A stretch of DNA of 8,710 nt, taken from positions 1 to 8,710 of the forward strand of contig JAGRHX010000354.1 of the NCBI GenBank assembly GCA_020444775.1. Reading direction: 5' to 3'. Made by a program: the position numbers and the translations under genes. The DNA comes from Gammaproteobacteria bacterium. Lineage in GTDB: Bacteria > Pseudomonadota > Gammaproteobacteria > HK1. The first letter of the stretch is position 1, and every line of letters starts with the position of its first letter. Below the pieces are notes generated by a model, which saw only the letters and a program-made list of their open reading frames with translations, was not told where the DNA came from and did not search any database. Shown here piece by piece: positions 1-5,439 of this stretch.

Positions 1-2
1 AG

Positions 3-269
3 ACGGGTCGGAAATCCATATTCGTCAACCCGCAGCTCACCAAGCGCATCGACGACATTGACCCTTCGACTTCAACGGCATTGCTCGAGGCGATCTACGC
101 CCACTGCCAGCAACCCGAGCTCATCTACTGGCACAAGTGGCGGCCAGGTGATCTGGTCTTCTGGGACAATCGCTGCGTGCTCCACATCGCCGACCACAGC
201 CGCCTGCACGATCCGACCTACATTCGGCACATGCATCGCACGACGATCGGCGGCGACGTCCCTTACTGA
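3..269 (+). CDS. TauD/TfdA-family 2-oxoglutarate/Fe(II) dioxygenase, C-terminal part (5' end outside window)
   Basis: This is the last 88 residues of a TauD/TfdA-type dioxygenase; the frame is open to the left edge, so the N-terminal part with the HxD iron ligands lies outside. Enzymes of this family oxidise a substrate such as taurine, an alkylsulfonate or an aryloxyacid in the cytoplasm, with 2-oxoglutarate and O2 as co-substrates. Seen directly: a 'GRKSIFVNP' segment near the start, then W46-R-P-G-D-L-V-F-W-D-N-R, the distal iron-ligand histidine H61, and the closing 'HMHRTTIGGDVPY'. R75 and R79 align with the two arginines that follow the ligand His in E. coli TauD, where the ending is closely similar, although the His-Arg spacing is three residues longer here. 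The substrate cannot be told from this fragment. An in-frame TTG at 81 is not a believable start because conserved sequence precedes it. The gene is convergent with the large hydrolase gene. Confidence 0.9.
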   Translation, partial: TGRKSIFVNPQLTKRIDDIDPSTSTALLEAIYAHCQQPELIYWHKWRPGDLVFWDNRCVLHIADHSRLHDPTYIRHMHRTTIGGDVPY

Positions 270-420
270 TCGGCGTCATCGTCAGCGGGCGCTGATGGTG
301 CTGTATCGTTCGACCCCCAGCAGGCGCCATCGGGCACCGAGGATCCTGGAGGTATCGCAGCTGGTATCGATCGCCTGGTCGACGCTGGACTCAGGCCACG
401 ACAGCCCCCTCGAAGCGCTC
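270..420. other. Convergent intergenic spacer, no clear terminator
   Basis: These 151 bases separate the stop codons of the dioxygenase and the large hydrolase. Short self-complementary stretches exist, for example CAGCG/CGCTG with a 2-base gap, but none is followed by a T-run on either strand. I see no convincing intrinsic terminator or small gene. Confidence 0.5.
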
Positions 421-3400
421 CTACCCGGCGGAGCGCCAGTGGCCACCCGGGGCGATCAGCCGTCGCGCCAGCAGAACCGCAAGACCGAGTAGCAGCAGGC
501 CGGCAAACGGCGTGGTCGTGATCGCCTCGGCCGGAATGCTGTTCTCGTCATTCGGATCCGAGCCGCGCTCGAGTTCCTCAGCGTCGCTGAAGCCGTCGTC
601 GTCACTATCCGCGAGGGTCGGATTCGTGCCAGCCGCCTGCTCCTGAAGTGCCGTCAGTCCGTCTTTGTCCTCGTCACTGCCTTGCTCTCCGGCAACCAGC
701 GCATTGTATCCGTAGCGTTGCTCGAAGCTGTCCAGCAGGCCATCGCCATCGTCGTCAAGATCGCAGGCGTCGCCCTCGCCGTCCCCATCGGTGTCGCGCA
801 GGTCGGGGTTGTAGACCGACGGGCAGTTGTCATAGTGCTCATCGAGGACATTGTCGCCGTCGACATCGTCTTGCGGTCTGGCCACGGCGATGGCACTGAA
901 CACGAACGCGCCCTCGAGCTCGTTGGCTTCGATGTCATGGCCGGACGGTGGTCGGATATCCCAGCCGGGCAGCTCACCATCCGCGTGGTAGCAGGTCGCC
1001 GAATCGGCCTGCTGCGCATCCCAGGTGTACTGGTCGTAGCGGACCGTGGCGCTGCGCGTGTTGCTGCCCGGTGGCGTGGCCTTGCGATAGGGGAAACAGG
1101 CGTCGACCGCGATACCGTGGGCGCTGCGCGTGCTCACCGTCTCATCGCTGTCCTGGAAAGGCACATGCTCTTGGTTCGTCGTGTCGTTGAAGATGTCCAG
1201 CAGATACGGATCGAGGACCAGTCCGGAGTCCAGGGCGGGCTGGATGTGATCCCTGGCGATACGATGGCTGCCGCCGGCGACGGTGATCCAGCGGATCTGC
1301 GGATAGCCCCGGTCGTCGATATGCACCGGCGCCCTGTTCAATGACCACTTCACCCACGAGCCGAGCTGACAGCCATCCTGACCGGCGCCGACGCCGCCCA
1401 GGTCCCCCAGGCGACCAACGGTACAACCAAACTCGGTGAGCGAGTCCAGGCCGGTCCTGCTGGTGAGCGCGAACTCGCCGATGAAGTCCGGCGTGCCGAC
1501 CAGACCCCCGGTATGCGGCCCCTTGATGGTCAGCACCTCGGCGATGTGGAAGCCGGCATCGCGCAGCTGGTCGTAGTGTCGGTACACCAACTGGCGGGCG
1601 ATCACGCCACCATAGCTATAGGTCAGGATCGTGATGGGACGGTCGGGCGCGATATCACGGATCGCCTCCGAGATCGCCTGCGCGGTGTCGATGATCGAAT
1701 GGGTGCGGTTGTTGAAGGTGCGTCGGCCATAGCTCTGGACCGTTTGCCAGTGTGGGTCGTCGTAGCTTCCCACCAGGCGCTTGATGGTGACGCGCCGTGC
1801 GGAGAGGTCCAAAGGCGCGCGAACCGTGTTGTTCCAGTCCACGCCATAGAAGCGGTCGATGTTCGCGGCCTTGAAGGCGAGCAGCTTCTGTATCCGGGCG
1901 AAATCGTAGGGCGCGTCGGTCGTATCCGACAGATCACCCCCGCGACCGTGAATATAGAAGATCACTCGATCGCCACGCGGCGCGAGCTCGTCGGCATCCG
2001 ACTCGCCATGGGCCGTCGGCGCCTTGCCACACACCACGTCGTTGTCAATCTCGTCATTGGTCTGCTTGGACAAGCCGCTGTCGCAGCCACCAATCAGACA
2101 CGCCGGCAGACCGTGACCACCGCAGGCGTCGATACACAAACCGAGCAGGAAATCCTCCTCCAGCTTCGGCTTGCACGACGAGATACCCAGACGCGCCTGC
2201 TCCTCGAGGTCACACGGCGGCTCACTGATGCCGCCGCAGTTGCTCGGGAAACCATCGCCGTCGAGTGCCCTACAGGTGCCGAAAGGGTTCTGCGTGAGGA
2301 GGAGATCGTTGTAGGCATCCCCCTTACAGGCATCGACCCCAAACAACAGCTGCTGGTCGAGGGTGCAGGCGGGTTCTTCCGGATCCCCGCAATAAGGTGG
2401 ATAGCCATCGTCATCCAGCGCTCGGCAGGTGCCATCGTCATTGGCATTGCCCGGTTTACAGGCGAGGATCAACAGCTGCGCTTGCAGCGCGACGCTGCAG
2501 GCCGGCTCACCATCGTCGCCACAAAAGGGCGGATAGCCTTGGGCATCTGGCTGCACGCACTGCAATTGCGCGCCGCTTGCAGTGATGACCAGCCATTGAA
2601 AGCCATCAGCCTTGCACGCTGGGATGTTCTCGGTGATCTGACAGGGTGGCTCCGTGGCATCGCCGCAGTGGGAGGGGAATCCATCACTGTCGATCTCGCG
2701 GCAGAAGCCTTGCGGCGTACCACCTTCGGAGATCAGCTTGAACTTCTGCACCAACCCTTGATCACAAGGATTGATTCGCTCGACGAGTAGACAAGCGCGC
2801 TCGTTCAAGGTGCCACAAGGTGGATGCACACAGGTGCCGGACTGGTTGGCCAGGTCGGTCTTGCAGGCATTCAGGTTCTCGGTCAACTGGCAAGCCGGCT
2901 CACCCTCGTCGCCGCAGTGACTGGGAAAGCCATCGCCGTCGATGGCACGACAGAACGAGCCGGCGGTGCTCAGCTTCTCGACCAGGCCATCATCGCAGGC
3001 GGCGAGCGGTCTTTCGGTGAGCAGGCAGGCGCGCTCGTTCAACCCGCCACAATCCAGATCCGCCAGGGCGACGCTACCGCTGGTGTACTCGCGCGGCGGA
3101 TCCCACTCACAGGCACGCGAATCCGTCCAGGCGCGGAAGATGTTCTTCGCGTAGGGACTGTCGCACTTGTAGCAGGTCGAGCCGCTTTGGCCATGAAATG
3201 GGGCGCAGGTGCAGACGGTGACGCCGAACACGGTGTTGCAGTCAGCGCCATAGGTGCTGGCGGAGCGGTACTGCCAACCGCGGTTGCGCGTGCAGGCAGT
3301 CGAAGCCGTGGGATCGGGCTGCAGCAGATTGCGGTCCCAGCCCGAGGGACAGTCGTAGCAGACACCGGCCAGGAACGGGTCGATGGTGAACCCAGTAGGA

Positions 3401-3501
3401 CAGGTGTTGGCCACGGCATGGTTGGAAGTCAGCAGGGTGAGAACCAGCGCGACGAGGAACCCCGCCCACCTCTTCCGGATTCCAGATGTCGCGCTGGGCA
3501 T
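421..3501 (-). CDS. Exported Cys-rich repeat / alpha-beta hydrolase / TSP3-repeat protein with C-terminal anchor
   Basis: Numbering is from the chosen ATG (1026 aa). A signal peptide has basic residues R9-K10-R11, a hydrophobic core and a likely AVA cleavage site at residue 31. Residues 34-131 hold ten cysteines. Residues 151-491 hold eight four-Cys repeats. Residues about 509-868 form an alpha/beta-hydrolase: oxyanion 'YIHGRGG' (H518), nucleophile elbow 'TYSYGG' (S629), and a possible acid D786 in 'DETVSTRSA' and His H855 in 'SGHDIEAN'. Residues about 877-984 are Asp-rich TSP3-like calcium repeats. A hydrophobic segment (998-1015), RR and a 12-residue tail end the protein. All 48 cysteines come after the signal peptide, as expected for a disulfide-rich secreted protein. 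The best guess is a surface-anchored lipase or esterase; the substrate is unknown. A GTG at 3537 would add 12 residues, but ATG 3501 has a GGAG ten bases upstream and gives a normal signal peptide. The gene appears to be transcribed alone. Confidence 0.85.
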   Translation of the reverse strand: MPSATSGIRKRWAGFLVALVLTLLTSNHAVANTCPTGFTIDPFLAGVCYDCPSGWDRNLLQPDPTASTACTRNRGWQYRSASTYGADCNTVFGVTVCTCAPFHGQSGSTCYKCDSPYAKNIFRAWTDSRACEWDPPREYTSGSVALADLDCGGLNERACLLTERPLAACDDGLVEKLSTAGSFCRAIDGDGFPSHCGDEGEPACQLTENLNACKTDLANQSGTCVHPPCGTLNERACLLVERINPCDQGLVQKFKLISEGGTPQGFCREIDSDGFPSHCGDATEPPCQITENIPACKADGFQWLVITASGAQLQCVQPDAQGYPPFCGDDGEPACSVALQAQLLILACKPGNANDDGTCRALDDDGYPPYCGDPEEPACTLDQQLLFGVDACKGDAYNDLLLTQNPFGTCRALDGDGFPSNCGGISEPPCDLEEQARLGISSCKPKLEEDFLLGLCIDACGGHGLPACLIGGCDSGLSKQTNDEIDNDVVCGKAPTAHGESDADELAPRGDRVIFYIHGRGGDLSDTTDAPYDFARIQKLLAFKAANIDRFYGVDWNNTVRAPLDLSARRVTIKRLVGSYDDPHWQTVQSYGRRTFNNRTHSIIDTAQAISEAIRDIAPDRPITILTYSYGGVIARQLVYRHYDQLRDAGFHIAEVLTIKGPHTGGLVGTPDFIGEFALTSRTGLDSLTEFGCTVGRLGDLGGVGAGQDGCQLGSWVKWSLNRAPVHIDDRGYPQIRWITVAGGSHRIARDHIQPALDSGLVLDPYLLDIFNDTTNQEHVPFQDSDETVSTRSAHGIAVDACFPYRKATPPGSNTRSATVRYDQYTWDAQQADSATCYHADGELPGWDIRPPSGHDIEANELEGAFVFSAIAVARPQDDVDGDNVLDEHYDNCPSVYNPDLRDTDGDGEGDACDLDDDGDGLLDSFEQRYGYNALVAGEQGSDEDKDGLTALQEQAAGTNPTLADSDDDGFSDAEELERGSDPNDENSIPAEAITTTPFAGLLLLGLAVLLARRLIAPGGHWRSAG
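457..510 (-). other. C-terminal hydrophobic anchor / possible sorting signal of the large hydrolase
   Basis: Residues 998-1015 read 'PFAGLLLLGLAVLLARRL', a Pro-led hydrophobic helix closed by two arginines. This is the general layout of C-terminal sorting tails (PEP-CTERM, GlyGly-CTERM and similar classes). I cannot assign a class: the signature residues of the named types are absent, and a 12-residue tail follows the helix. A plain membrane anchor is the alternative. Confidence 0.5.
550..873 (-). repeat. Thrombospondin type 3-like calcium-binding repeat region (within the large hydrolase)
   Basis: The translated segment (residues about 877-984) contains successive D-x-D-x-D-G type loops: 'DDVDGDNVLDEHYDNCP', 'DTDGDGEGDACDLDDDGDG', 'DEDKDGLTALQE' and 'DSDDDGFSDAEE'. 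The D-x-C-P and GDAC placements (C893, C913) are those of TSP3 repeats, which bind calcium and form a stiff stalk. Here they sit between the hydrolase domain and the C-terminal anchor, so a spacer role is a reasonable inference. Confidence 0.8.
2029..3051 (-). repeat. Eight tandem four-cysteine repeats (within the large hydrolase)
   Basis: The protein region C151-C491 contains exactly 32 cysteines, falling into eight units of four. The first and second Cys of every unit are eight residues apart (C-x7-C), with consensus C-G-x-x-x-E-P/R-x-C. The second-to-third Cys distance is 10, 9, 9, 9, 13, 13, 13 and 5 residues; the third-to-fourth distance varies from 11 to 21. Units 1, 3, 5 and 6 end in an Asp/Gly linker such as 'ALDGDGFPS', which resembles a small calcium loop. 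The units are clearly diverged in DNA sequence, so the duplication is old. I do not recognise a named domain with certainty, though similar C-x7-C repeats occur in other secreted bacterial proteins to my recollection. Confidence 0.85.
3109..3402 (-). other. N-terminal ten-cysteine module of the large hydrolase
   Basis: Residues 34-131 directly after the signal peptide carry ten cysteines, with local patterns C-x13-C-x2-C, C-x-C and C-x2-C. The opening 'CPTGFTIDPFLAGVCYDC' and later 'TCYKCDSPYAKN' look like a growth-factor-receptor-like small disulfide module. The spacing differs from the eight repeats that follow, so it is a separate domain. No function can be assigned from sequence alone. 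Confidence 0.6.
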
Positions 3502-3511
3502 GGCTTTCGTG

Positions 3512-3515
3512 CTCC
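3512..3515 (-). promoter_or_regulatory. Shine-Dalgarno GGAG deciding the hydrolase start
   Basis: On the minus strand GGAG lies ten bases before the ATG at 3501. The alternative GTG at 3537 has only a GAG eleven bases away. The spacing to 3501 is slightly long, so the choice also rests on the cleaner signal peptide. Confidence 0.55.
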
Positions 3516-3605
3516 AAGTTGGTTTCTCTTGAGTCACGCATACCGATGCTCAAGCTGGACGGATGATTGAAGCCGATGTGGCTCGTGCGGCTCGAGCGCC
3601 CTCTT

Positions 3606-3637
3606 GAATCAACCATGAATCGAATCAAGCATGAACG
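3606..3637 (-). repeat. Tandem direct repeat upstream of the large hydrolase, candidate operator
   Basis: On the minus strand two 14-base copies, TTCATGCTTGATTC and TTCATGGTTGATTC, are separated by GA and differ at one base; the period is 16 bases. They end about 105 bases before the hydrolase ATG, inside a spacer that is visibly more AT-rich than its surroundings. A tandem regulator site is plausible, but no clear -35/-10 pair accompanies it. Confidence 0.4.
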
Positions 3638-3775
3638 CCGCAGGGTATTCGGTTGCGCACGACGAGGCAAAGGAGCAAGAATCCTGGGAAGTCGTCGCCC
3701 CTTGACCAGCCCGGTTCCTGTCACCGGTCGGTGCGGGCTTGGAGCGTGCCGAGCGTGCGAATGCTGATGCCGGGA

Positions 3776-4675
3776 TCAGGATTGGCGTCGATACGGACCG
3801 AGGTTGACGGACCAACGATGCATGGCCTCGAGGAAGAAGGGCTCGATGGCAAGGTCGCGAAAGCGGTGCGCCGGCTCACCCGCGAGACCGATACGATTGG
3901 CGAACATGCGCTTGCCATAGACCACGTGGAAGTCGATGCGCTGCATCGCGAAGATCACGTAGGGCAGGATCCGGTGGTAGATGGTGTCCACGCTCGCCTG
4001 GTCGCCCCGCTTGTAAGCGTTGAACAGCGCGATCTGATGGTCAGCGCAATCGGGGGCGGGGATCATACCGGCACAGCCCGCGCGAAGATTGTCTGGTAGC
4101 TCCATGCCACCGCGGCCGTTGAACACGGCCACCTCGCCTTGCAGACGATCCAGATACTGTTTCACCGCGACCACCGGTCCCTCACCCTTCATGACCGTGA
4201 AGTGCGCATGTTGTCGATGTAGCCGCACGATCTCGTCGGTGCTCAGACCGATGCCGAGGATTTCCGGCACGTTCTGGATGCCGATCGGGATCTGCACCTT
4301 TTCCATCACCTGATCGAAAAAGCGCAGCAACGCCTGGCCCGAGGGTTTTGCACCCAGCGGTGGCTGCAGGATCAGCCAGTCCGCACCCGTGTTCTGGGCG
4401 TGCAGCGCAAGCGATGTCGCCTCTGCCACGCTGCTACCCGCAATCGTCACGGCCAGCGGCACGCGGCCGCCGATGTCCTCGGCGACCCACTCCACCACCG
4501 TACGCCGCTCAGCGGTGGACAAGGCGCTGACCTCGGTAATGAGCCCGAGAATGGCAACACCATGCGCGCCAGAATCGATACACGCGTTGACCTGTGCACG
4601 CATGGGAGCGCGATTCAATCGATCCCGTGCATCGAAGAACGCATACAGAATGGGGTAGATGCCTTCCGGTCGCAT
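3776..4675 (-). CDS. Dihydrodipicolinate synthase / N-acetylneuraminate lyase-family aldolase, atypical
   Basis: A 299-residue class I aldolase-type TIM barrel, the usual length for the DapA/NanA superfamily, whose members make or cleave 2-oxo-acid adducts through a lysine Schiff base. Seen directly: the opening 'MRPEGIYPILYAFFD', 'GLITEVSALSTAERR' at 44-58 where most relatives have GTTGE-x-x-x-LS, 'GRVPLAVTIAG' (70-80), 'IQNVPEILG' (133-141) where relatives have Y-N-x-P, and the putative Schiff-base K163 in 'FTVMKGEGP'. Residue 134 is Gln where DHDPS has the catalytic Tyr, and the two Thr of GTTGE are Leu and Ile. It is therefore unlikely to be biosynthetic DapA; a catabolic aldolase, lyase or dehydratase on an unknown oxo-acid is more likely. 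A GTG at 4735 would add 20 residues, but ATG 4675 has GGAG six bases upstream and matches the family's normal N-terminus. It is divergent from the flavin-reductase-like gene. Confidence 0.88.
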   Translation of the reverse strand: MRPEGIYPILYAFFDARDRLNRAPMRAQVNACIDSGAHGVAILGLITEVSALSTAERRTVVEWVAEDIGGRVPLAVTIAGSSVAEATSLALHAQNTGADWLILQPPLGAKPSGQALLRFFDQVMEKVQIPIGIQNVPEILGIGLSTDEIVRLHRQHAHFTVMKGEGPVVAVKQYLDRLQGEVAVFNGRGGMELPDNLRAGCAGMIPAPDCADHQIALFNAYKRGDQASVDTIYHRILPYVIFAMQRIDFHVVYGKRMFANRIGLAGEPAHRFRDLAIEPFFLEAMHRWSVNLGPYRRQS

Positions 4676-4681
4676 ACGCAA

Positions 4682-4685
4682 CTCC
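4682..4685 (-). promoter_or_regulatory. Shine-Dalgarno GGAG deciding the aldolase start
   Basis: GGAG lies six bases before the ATG at 4675 on the minus strand. This ideal spacing, plus the family-typical N-terminus, favours 4675 over the upstream GTG (4735) and the ATG at 4687, which overlaps this site. Confidence 0.7.
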
Positions 4686-4751
4686 ATTGGGGCACCGAGC
4701 TGGTGTCTGCCGCTCGAACGGGAATGGGTCGACACCGCTACGTCTACATCG

Positions 4752-4774
4752 TAGTGGTCACACTATTGACAGTG
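4752..4774. promoter_or_regulatory. Overlapping inverted repeats in the divergent spacer, candidate GntR/FadR-type operator
   Basis: TAGTG-GTCA-CACTA (4752-4765) is an inverted repeat with five-base arms, and CACT-ATTGAC-AGTG (4761-4774) overlaps it. The eleven bases 4755-4765, TGGTCACACTA, fit the pattern T-N-G-T-N3-A-C-N-A described for FadR-subfamily GntR regulators. A perfect TTGACA (4766-4771) lies inside and could be a -35 element for the + strand, but I find no good -10 at 16-18 bases. DapA-like catabolic genes are often controlled by such regulators; none is encoded in this window. Confidence 0.4.
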
Positions 4775-4795
4775 GGAGAAGCGGTGTGCCCGATG

Positions 4796-4839
4796 ACCAG
4801 GTCGTCACGATACCAGACCCAGGCCCCGTGGCACCTGGT
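4796..4839. repeat. 7-bp inverted repeat in the leader of the flavin-reductase-like gene
   Basis: ACCAGGT (4796-4802) and ACCTGGT (4833-4839) are perfect complements around a 30-base interval. The left arm overlaps the nine-base palindrome GACCAGGTC (4795-4803). It could be an RNA hairpin in the leader or a protein site; nothing else supports either. Confidence 0.25.
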
Positions 4840-4902
4840 CCGGTAGCCGTGTGCCCGGGTCTGCGCTAGTCTGACCCGCATCTCTACACAGGAGCGGTAT
4901 CC

Positions 4903-5385
4903 ATGGCAGATATAGACATCGGTGCGTTCTGGGGCACGATCGGCAGCCGCGCGACCGGGGCCACCATCGTCGCGGCACGGGGTAGCGCGGGCCCGGCCGG
5001 CTTCCTCGGTCTGTCCGCCACGCATGTCACCGCCAGCCCACCGACCATGCTGGTCTCGGTCGACAAGAAGACCTCGGCGCTCGCTGCGATCGTCGAATCC
5101 AGGCATTTCGCGATCAGCTTCCTCTCACGTGACGCCGAGGATGTCGTGACGCATTTCGGCGGCAAGACTGATCTGAAGGGCGCGGACCGCTTCGAGACCG
5201 GTCGTTGGACCGAGCTTGCGACCGGTGCGCCGGTATACGTAGGTGCGGTCGGCGCAATCGATTGCGAGCTGGAGGAGACGATCGAACGGCACGGCACGGT
5301 GATCGCGTTGGGTCGGGTGGTCGCCCTCACCCGCAACGACGAAGCCGCCCCGCTCATCTATTTTCGCGGGGGTTTTCTGGCCTAG
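4903..5385 (+). CDS. Flavin reductase-like FMN-binding domain protein
   Basis: A 160-residue single-domain protein of the flavin-reductase-like (split-barrel FMN-binding) family. Such proteins usually reduce FMN or FAD with NAD(P)H and hand it to a two-component monooxygenase, in the cytoplasm. Seen directly: 'GATIVAARG' near residue 20, the flavin-phosphate segment 'GLSATHVTASPPTMLVSVD' (35-53), 'HFAISFLS' (68-75), and the C-terminal 'HGTVIALGRVVAL' with 'PLIYFRGGF' that closes the barrel. Length is typical. The start is well supported: AGGAG at 4890-4894, eight bases before the ATG. No oxygenase partner is next to it; the dioxygenase fragment at the left edge is Fe/2-oxoglutarate-dependent and would not need flavin. 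It could equally be a stand-alone flavin- or heme-utilising enzyme. It is divergent from the DapA-family gene, so joint regulation is possible. Confidence 0.88.
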   Translation: MADIDIGAFWGTIGSRATGATIVAARGSAGPAGFLGLSATHVTASPPTMLVSVDKKTSALAAIVESRHFAISFLSRDAEDVVTHFGGKTDLKGADRFETGRWTELATGAPVYVGAVGAIDCELEETIERHGTVIALGRVVALTRNDEAAPLIYFRGGFLA

Positions 5386-5400
5386 GAGCGCGTGGATGAC

Positions 5401-5425
5401 GCGGCGCTGCTAAGTTGCACGCCGC
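5401..5425. terminator. Possible bidirectional hairpin between convergent genes
   Basis: GCGGCG (5401-5406) pairs with CGCCGC (5420-5425) around a 13-base loop, in the 54-base space between the flavin-reductase-like gene and the coiled-coil protein gene. The position suits a shared transcription end, but there is no T-run, so the call is weak. Confidence 0.25.
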
Positions 5426-5439
5426 TGCACCGTCGCGTC

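Larger units (their letters stand above)
3502..3775. other. Intergenic region between the DapA-family gene and the large hydrolase
   Basis: These 274 bases lie between two genes read on the minus strand. They hold the tandem repeat near 3606-3637 and a GC-rich inverted repeat, AGCCCG (3708-3713) with CGGGCT (3734-3739), enclosing the smaller CACC/GGTG. The latter could fold in RNA but has no T-run, so it is not a standard intrinsic terminator. The spacing suggests the hydrolase has its own promoter. I see no believable small gene. Confidence 0.5.

Noticed and set aside
58..492. 144-codon + strand open frame at the left edge
   Set aside because: It is a different frame of the dioxygenase fragment and runs on through the spacer; Ser/Thr/Arg-rich with no motif.
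682..1344. 220-codon + strand open frame opposite the TSP3 and hydrolase regions
   Set aside because: Val/Ile-rich translation is what the complement of Asp (GAC) codons gives; the sense strand has clear domains.
1513..2790. 425-codon open frame on the + strand opposite the Cys-repeat region
   Set aside because: It is the antisense shadow of a well-supported gene in high-GC DNA; the translation has no recognisable domain and its repeats merely mirror the Cys units.
2029..3051. Repeated DNA as a CRISPR array or satellite
   Set aside because: Units are unequal in length, diverged in DNA and kept in one reading frame; they are protein repeats.
2824..3570. 248-codon open frame on the + strand opposite the N-terminus of the large hydrolase
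   Set aside because: Antisense to the signal peptide and Cys module, with low-complexity Gly/Ala/Arg-rich translation and no motif.
3708..3739. GC-rich hairpin downstream of the aldolase gene as an intrinsic terminator
   Set aside because: Six-base arms are present but no T-run follows on either strand.
3653..4099. 148-codon + strand open frame over the 3' end of the aldolase gene
   Set aside because: It starts in the spacer and runs antisense to conserved aldolase sequence, with no family resemblance.
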